In this document: positions 15,116-15,985 of the stretch, piece by piece
Layout of the letters: each line of letters opens with the position of its first letter
How positions within the stretch are numbered: position 1 is the first letter of the stretch
Assembly (NCBI GenBank): GCA_016840025.1
Contig: JAEOTF010000438.1
Location: 1-15,985 of the forward strand
DNA from: Candidatus Hodarchaeota archaeon
Lineage (GTDB): Archaea; Asgardarchaeota; Heimdallarchaeia; Hodarchaeales; YT1-039
Direction of reading: 5' to 3'
Length of the DNA: 15,985 nucleotides
Notes under the pieces: model-generated
What the model was told of the DNA's origin: nothing
Seen by the model: the letters and a program-made list of their open reading frames with translations, nothing else
The model's database searches: none
Made by a program: the position numbers and the translations under genes

Positions 15116-15985
15116 ATGGAGACCAAACCAGTGATTTATGATATAATTATCCGGAATGGAACAATTTATGATGGGAGTGGGAACCCGCCGTATGTTGGTG
15201 ATATTGCGGTCAATGGAGATCGTATCAATGCTCTTGGTTCTTTAGACCATGACACTGCACGTAAAGAAATTGACGCACGTAATCTTGCTATTGCTCCTGG
15301 CTTTATTAATATGCTCAGTTGGGCTGTAGAATCACTCATTGAAGACGGTCGATCATTAAGTGATATTAAACAGGGGGTTACATTTGAAATTTTTGGAGAA
15401 GGGTGGTCTTGGGGTCCATTAAATGAACCAATGAAGAAAGAGATGATAGAACGGCAAACAGATGTTAAATATGACATTACTTGGACTTCTCTGTCCGAAT
15501 ACTTGGAGTTTTTAGAACAGAAGGGAATTTCGCCCAATATTGCGTCATTTATCGGAGCTACAACTGTTAGAATTCATGAATTAGGTTATGAAAACCGTCG
15601 TCCTACACCAGAAGAATTAACCCGAATGAAGACCTTAGTTGAGCAAGCTATGCAAGAAGGAGCTTTTGGCGTATCTTCCGCTTTAATCTATGCCCCATCC
15701 ATTTTTGCGGATACAGAAGAATTAATTGAACTTTGTAAGGTTGTAGCAAAATATGATGGTTTATATATTAGTCATCTTCGGAGTGAGGGCAATCGTTTTC
15801 TCGAAGCATTTGACGAATTCCTTACGATCGTGAAAGAAGCAGACATTCGTGGTGAAATTTATCATTTAAAAGCAGCTGGAAAAGACAACTGGCAAAAACT
15901 CGATCAAATAATTCAAAAGATTGAAGAAGCACGAGGAGAAGGATTACCTATCACTACCGACTGTTATACCTATACTGCTGGTGGA
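15116..15985 (+). CDS. D-aminoacylase-like amidohydrolase with altered metal site (partial)
   Basis: 290 codons from the ATG at 15116 to the window edge, so the 3' part is missing (family members are about 480-550 aa). It begins DIIIRNGTIYDGSGNPPYVGDIAVNGDRI and reaches PGFINML near residue 61, the beta-sandwich to TIM-barrel junction of the N-acyl-D-amino-acid deacylase (DAA) family in the amidohydrolase superfamily. In DAA, PGFID is followed by an HxH metal pair; here residues 67 and 69 are Leu and Trp. The usual Cys (in GNCG) is replaced in FGEGW by Glu95-Gly96. The second-site His residues are kept, His220 in YISHLRSEG and His250 in IYHLKAAG. So it could use one metal held by Glu95 and these His residues, or be a non-enzyme. 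I recall a PGFINMLSW subfamily, so this may be its normal form. Function unknown. Confidence 0.85.
   Translation, partial: METKPVIYDIIIRNGTIYDGSGNPPYVGDIAVNGDRINALGSLDHDTARKEIDARNLAIAPGFINMLSWAVESLIEDGRSLSDIKQGVTFEIFGEGWSWGPLNEPMKKEMIERQTDVKYDITWTSLSEYLEFLEQKGISPNIASFIGATTVRIHELGYENRRPTPEELTRMKTLVEQAMQEGAFGVSSALIYAPSIFADTEELIELCKVVAKYDGLYISHLRSEGNRFLEAFDEFLTIVKEADIRGEIYHLKAAGKDNWQKLDQIIQKIEEARGEGLPITTDCYTYTAGG

Noticed and set aside
15166..15537. 123-codon minus frame opposite the amidohydrolase gene
   Set aside because: Antisense to a clear amidohydrolase reading frame that runs to the window edge.
1..15985. CRISPR array, tRNA, rRNA, transposase or attachment sites
   Set aside because: No regularly spaced identical repeats, no cloverleaf sequence and no transposase motifs were seen by eye; a covariance-model tRNA scan would be needed to be sure.

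Overview
The window looks archaeal. Genes are AT-rich and closely spaced, purine-rich ribosome sites (GGAGGT, GAGGTG, GGTGA) precede most starts, TATA-like boxes of the TTTAAATA type sit in the intergenic gaps, and several envelope proteins carry many N-glycosylation sequons with a C-terminal membrane anchor. Methylotrophy-type corrinoid genes next to giant Ig-repeat surface proteins and a REC-multi-PAS regulator would fit an uncultured anaerobic archaeon. An Asgard or Thermoplasmata-like lineage is my guess, but no marker gene here fixes the lineage.

Layout. (1) 1-157 is the 3' end of an unidentified + strand gene. (2) 2024-220 (minus) is a compact three-gene operon of unknown function: a 263-aa soluble protein, an 85-aa Cys/His protein and a ~253-aa multi-pass membrane protein, with gaps of 1 bp and an 8-bp overlap. 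(3) 2126-7447 (+) is a giant single-span surface protein built of Ig-like modules, several spaced by almost exactly 100 residues. (4) 7448-7642 holds a decayed ferredoxin C-terminus on the minus strand, with one stop and one frameshift. (5) 7643-8948 (+) holds a GNAT acetyltransferase and a B12-binding corrinoid protein. (6) 9678-8956 (minus) is a DNRLRE-type exported protein with a PEF-like C-terminal sorting tail. (7) 11502-9955 (minus) is an MttB-family methyltransferase without an in-frame amber codon. (8) 11574-12086 (+) is a small exported, membrane-anchored protein. (9) 12933-12216 (minus) is a VapBC-type toxin-antitoxin pair with a candidate operator. (10) 13295-14923 (+) is a response regulator with three PAS domains and no kinase domain. 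(11) 15116 to the end (+) is the N-terminal part of a D-aminoacylase-like amidohydrolase whose usual HxH metal motif is absent.

How the genes may fit together. The corrinoid protein and the MttB-family protein are the two core parts of a methyl-transfer system: MttB moves a methyl group from a methylated amine to the cobalt of the corrinoid protein. They are not in one operon, being convergent and separated by the DNRLRE gene. No corrinoid-activating ferredoxin protein (RamA) and no second methyltransferase lies in the window, though the decayed ferredoxin fragment near the corrinoid gene is suggestive. Three exported proteins with different anchors (giant Ig protein, DNRLRE protein, 170-aa protein) suggest an envelope-rich accessory region. 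I found no rRNA, tRNA, CRISPR array or transposase. The points most worth following up are the unknown operon, the ferredoxin remnant, the altered amidohydrolase metal site and the kinase-less REC-PAS protein.
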